Positions 39,403 through 39,480 of a stretch of DNA of 39,480 bases are shown in pieces. Origin of the DNA: Betaproteobacteria bacterium. Its GTDB lineage: Bacteria > Pseudomonadota > Gammaproteobacteria > Burkholderiales > SG8-41. How positions within the stretch are numbered: position 1 is the first letter of the stretch; each line of letters starts with the position of its first letter. The stretch lies in the NCBI GenBank assembly GCA_016868035.1, contig VGID01000037.1:1-39480 (forward strand), given 5' to 3'. The notes below the pieces were generated by a model that saw only the letters and a list, made by a program, of their open reading frames with translations, had not been told where the DNA came from and did no database searches. The translations under genes and the position numbers were made by a program.

Positions 39403-39480
39403 CCCGCAGGGACGGGGCGATCTGGGCGCATTTCTTCGTCGGGGACCCTCGAAATATCGACATATTCCTTCGGGCCCTCC

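Overview
The window is a high-GC bacterial chromosome segment, most likely from a betaproteobacterium. The evidence is the gene order hrcA-hemH-grpE-dnaK-dnaJ with nadK and recN diverging, the order fur/bamE-dapB-(hydrolase)-carA-carB-greA-(DUF4149)/yhbY, and a Bug-type (TctC) binding protein. No rRNA, tRNA, CRISPR array or prophage was seen.

Positions 1-5863 are a chromosomal integron. An integron integrase gene (intI, + strand, 4832-5863) diverges from at least six gene cassettes, all on the minus strand, that run to the left edge. Each cassette ends in an attC site, recognised by R boxes (RYYYAAC / GTTRRRY) flanking imperfect hairpin arms with extrahelical bases. Reading away from intI the cassettes hold: (1) an unknown protein; (2) an isoprenylcysteine-methyltransferase-like membrane protein plus an AAC(6')-I type aminoglycoside acetyltransferase; (3) a BrnT/BrnA toxin-antitoxin pair; (4) a small membrane protein plus an unknown protein; (5) a DUF429-like protein that looks 5'-truncated; (6) a RelE/ParE toxin-antitoxin pair; (7) a second ParE-type pair. 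Beyond the last attC, the first ten codons of a probable transposase gene run off the window.

Positions 6120-14939 carry core genes: lpxH, two cyclophilins (ppiB, ppiA), an L,D-transpeptidase and a TPR protein that share a C-terminal domain, cysS, a NupC-type nucleoside transporter and an uncharacterised MSS51-like protein. Positions 15174-17385 are a less conserved patch: a TylF-like methyltransferase, a broken enolase-superfamily gene, a strong hairpin and an XPF/ERCC4-type nuclease.

Positions 17564-26668 hold the heat-shock cluster (dnaJ, dnaK, grpE, hemH, hrcA; minus strand), with good sigma-32 promoters before grpE and dnaK, and nadK and recN on the plus strand. Positions 26714-28183 form a compact mercury-type operon (MerR, an AhpD-like protein with a C-terminal Cys pair, MerC-like, MerE) with a textbook mer operator but no merA, merT or merP. 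It is followed by a Bug-family binding protein and an exported alpha/beta hydrolase. Positions 30340-38907 are the fur/bamE/dapB/carAB/greA block, with a clear sigma-70 promoter and a two-state hairpin leader before carA. yhbY and a repeat-rich tail end the window.

Nearly every intergenic gap of the core region is filled with short degenerate word repeats (for example TGAATGG, CTCAATC, GGCAGAA, and CGTCCATCGGCGG-type words), often as facing inverted pairs. One set has become the C-terminus of CarA.
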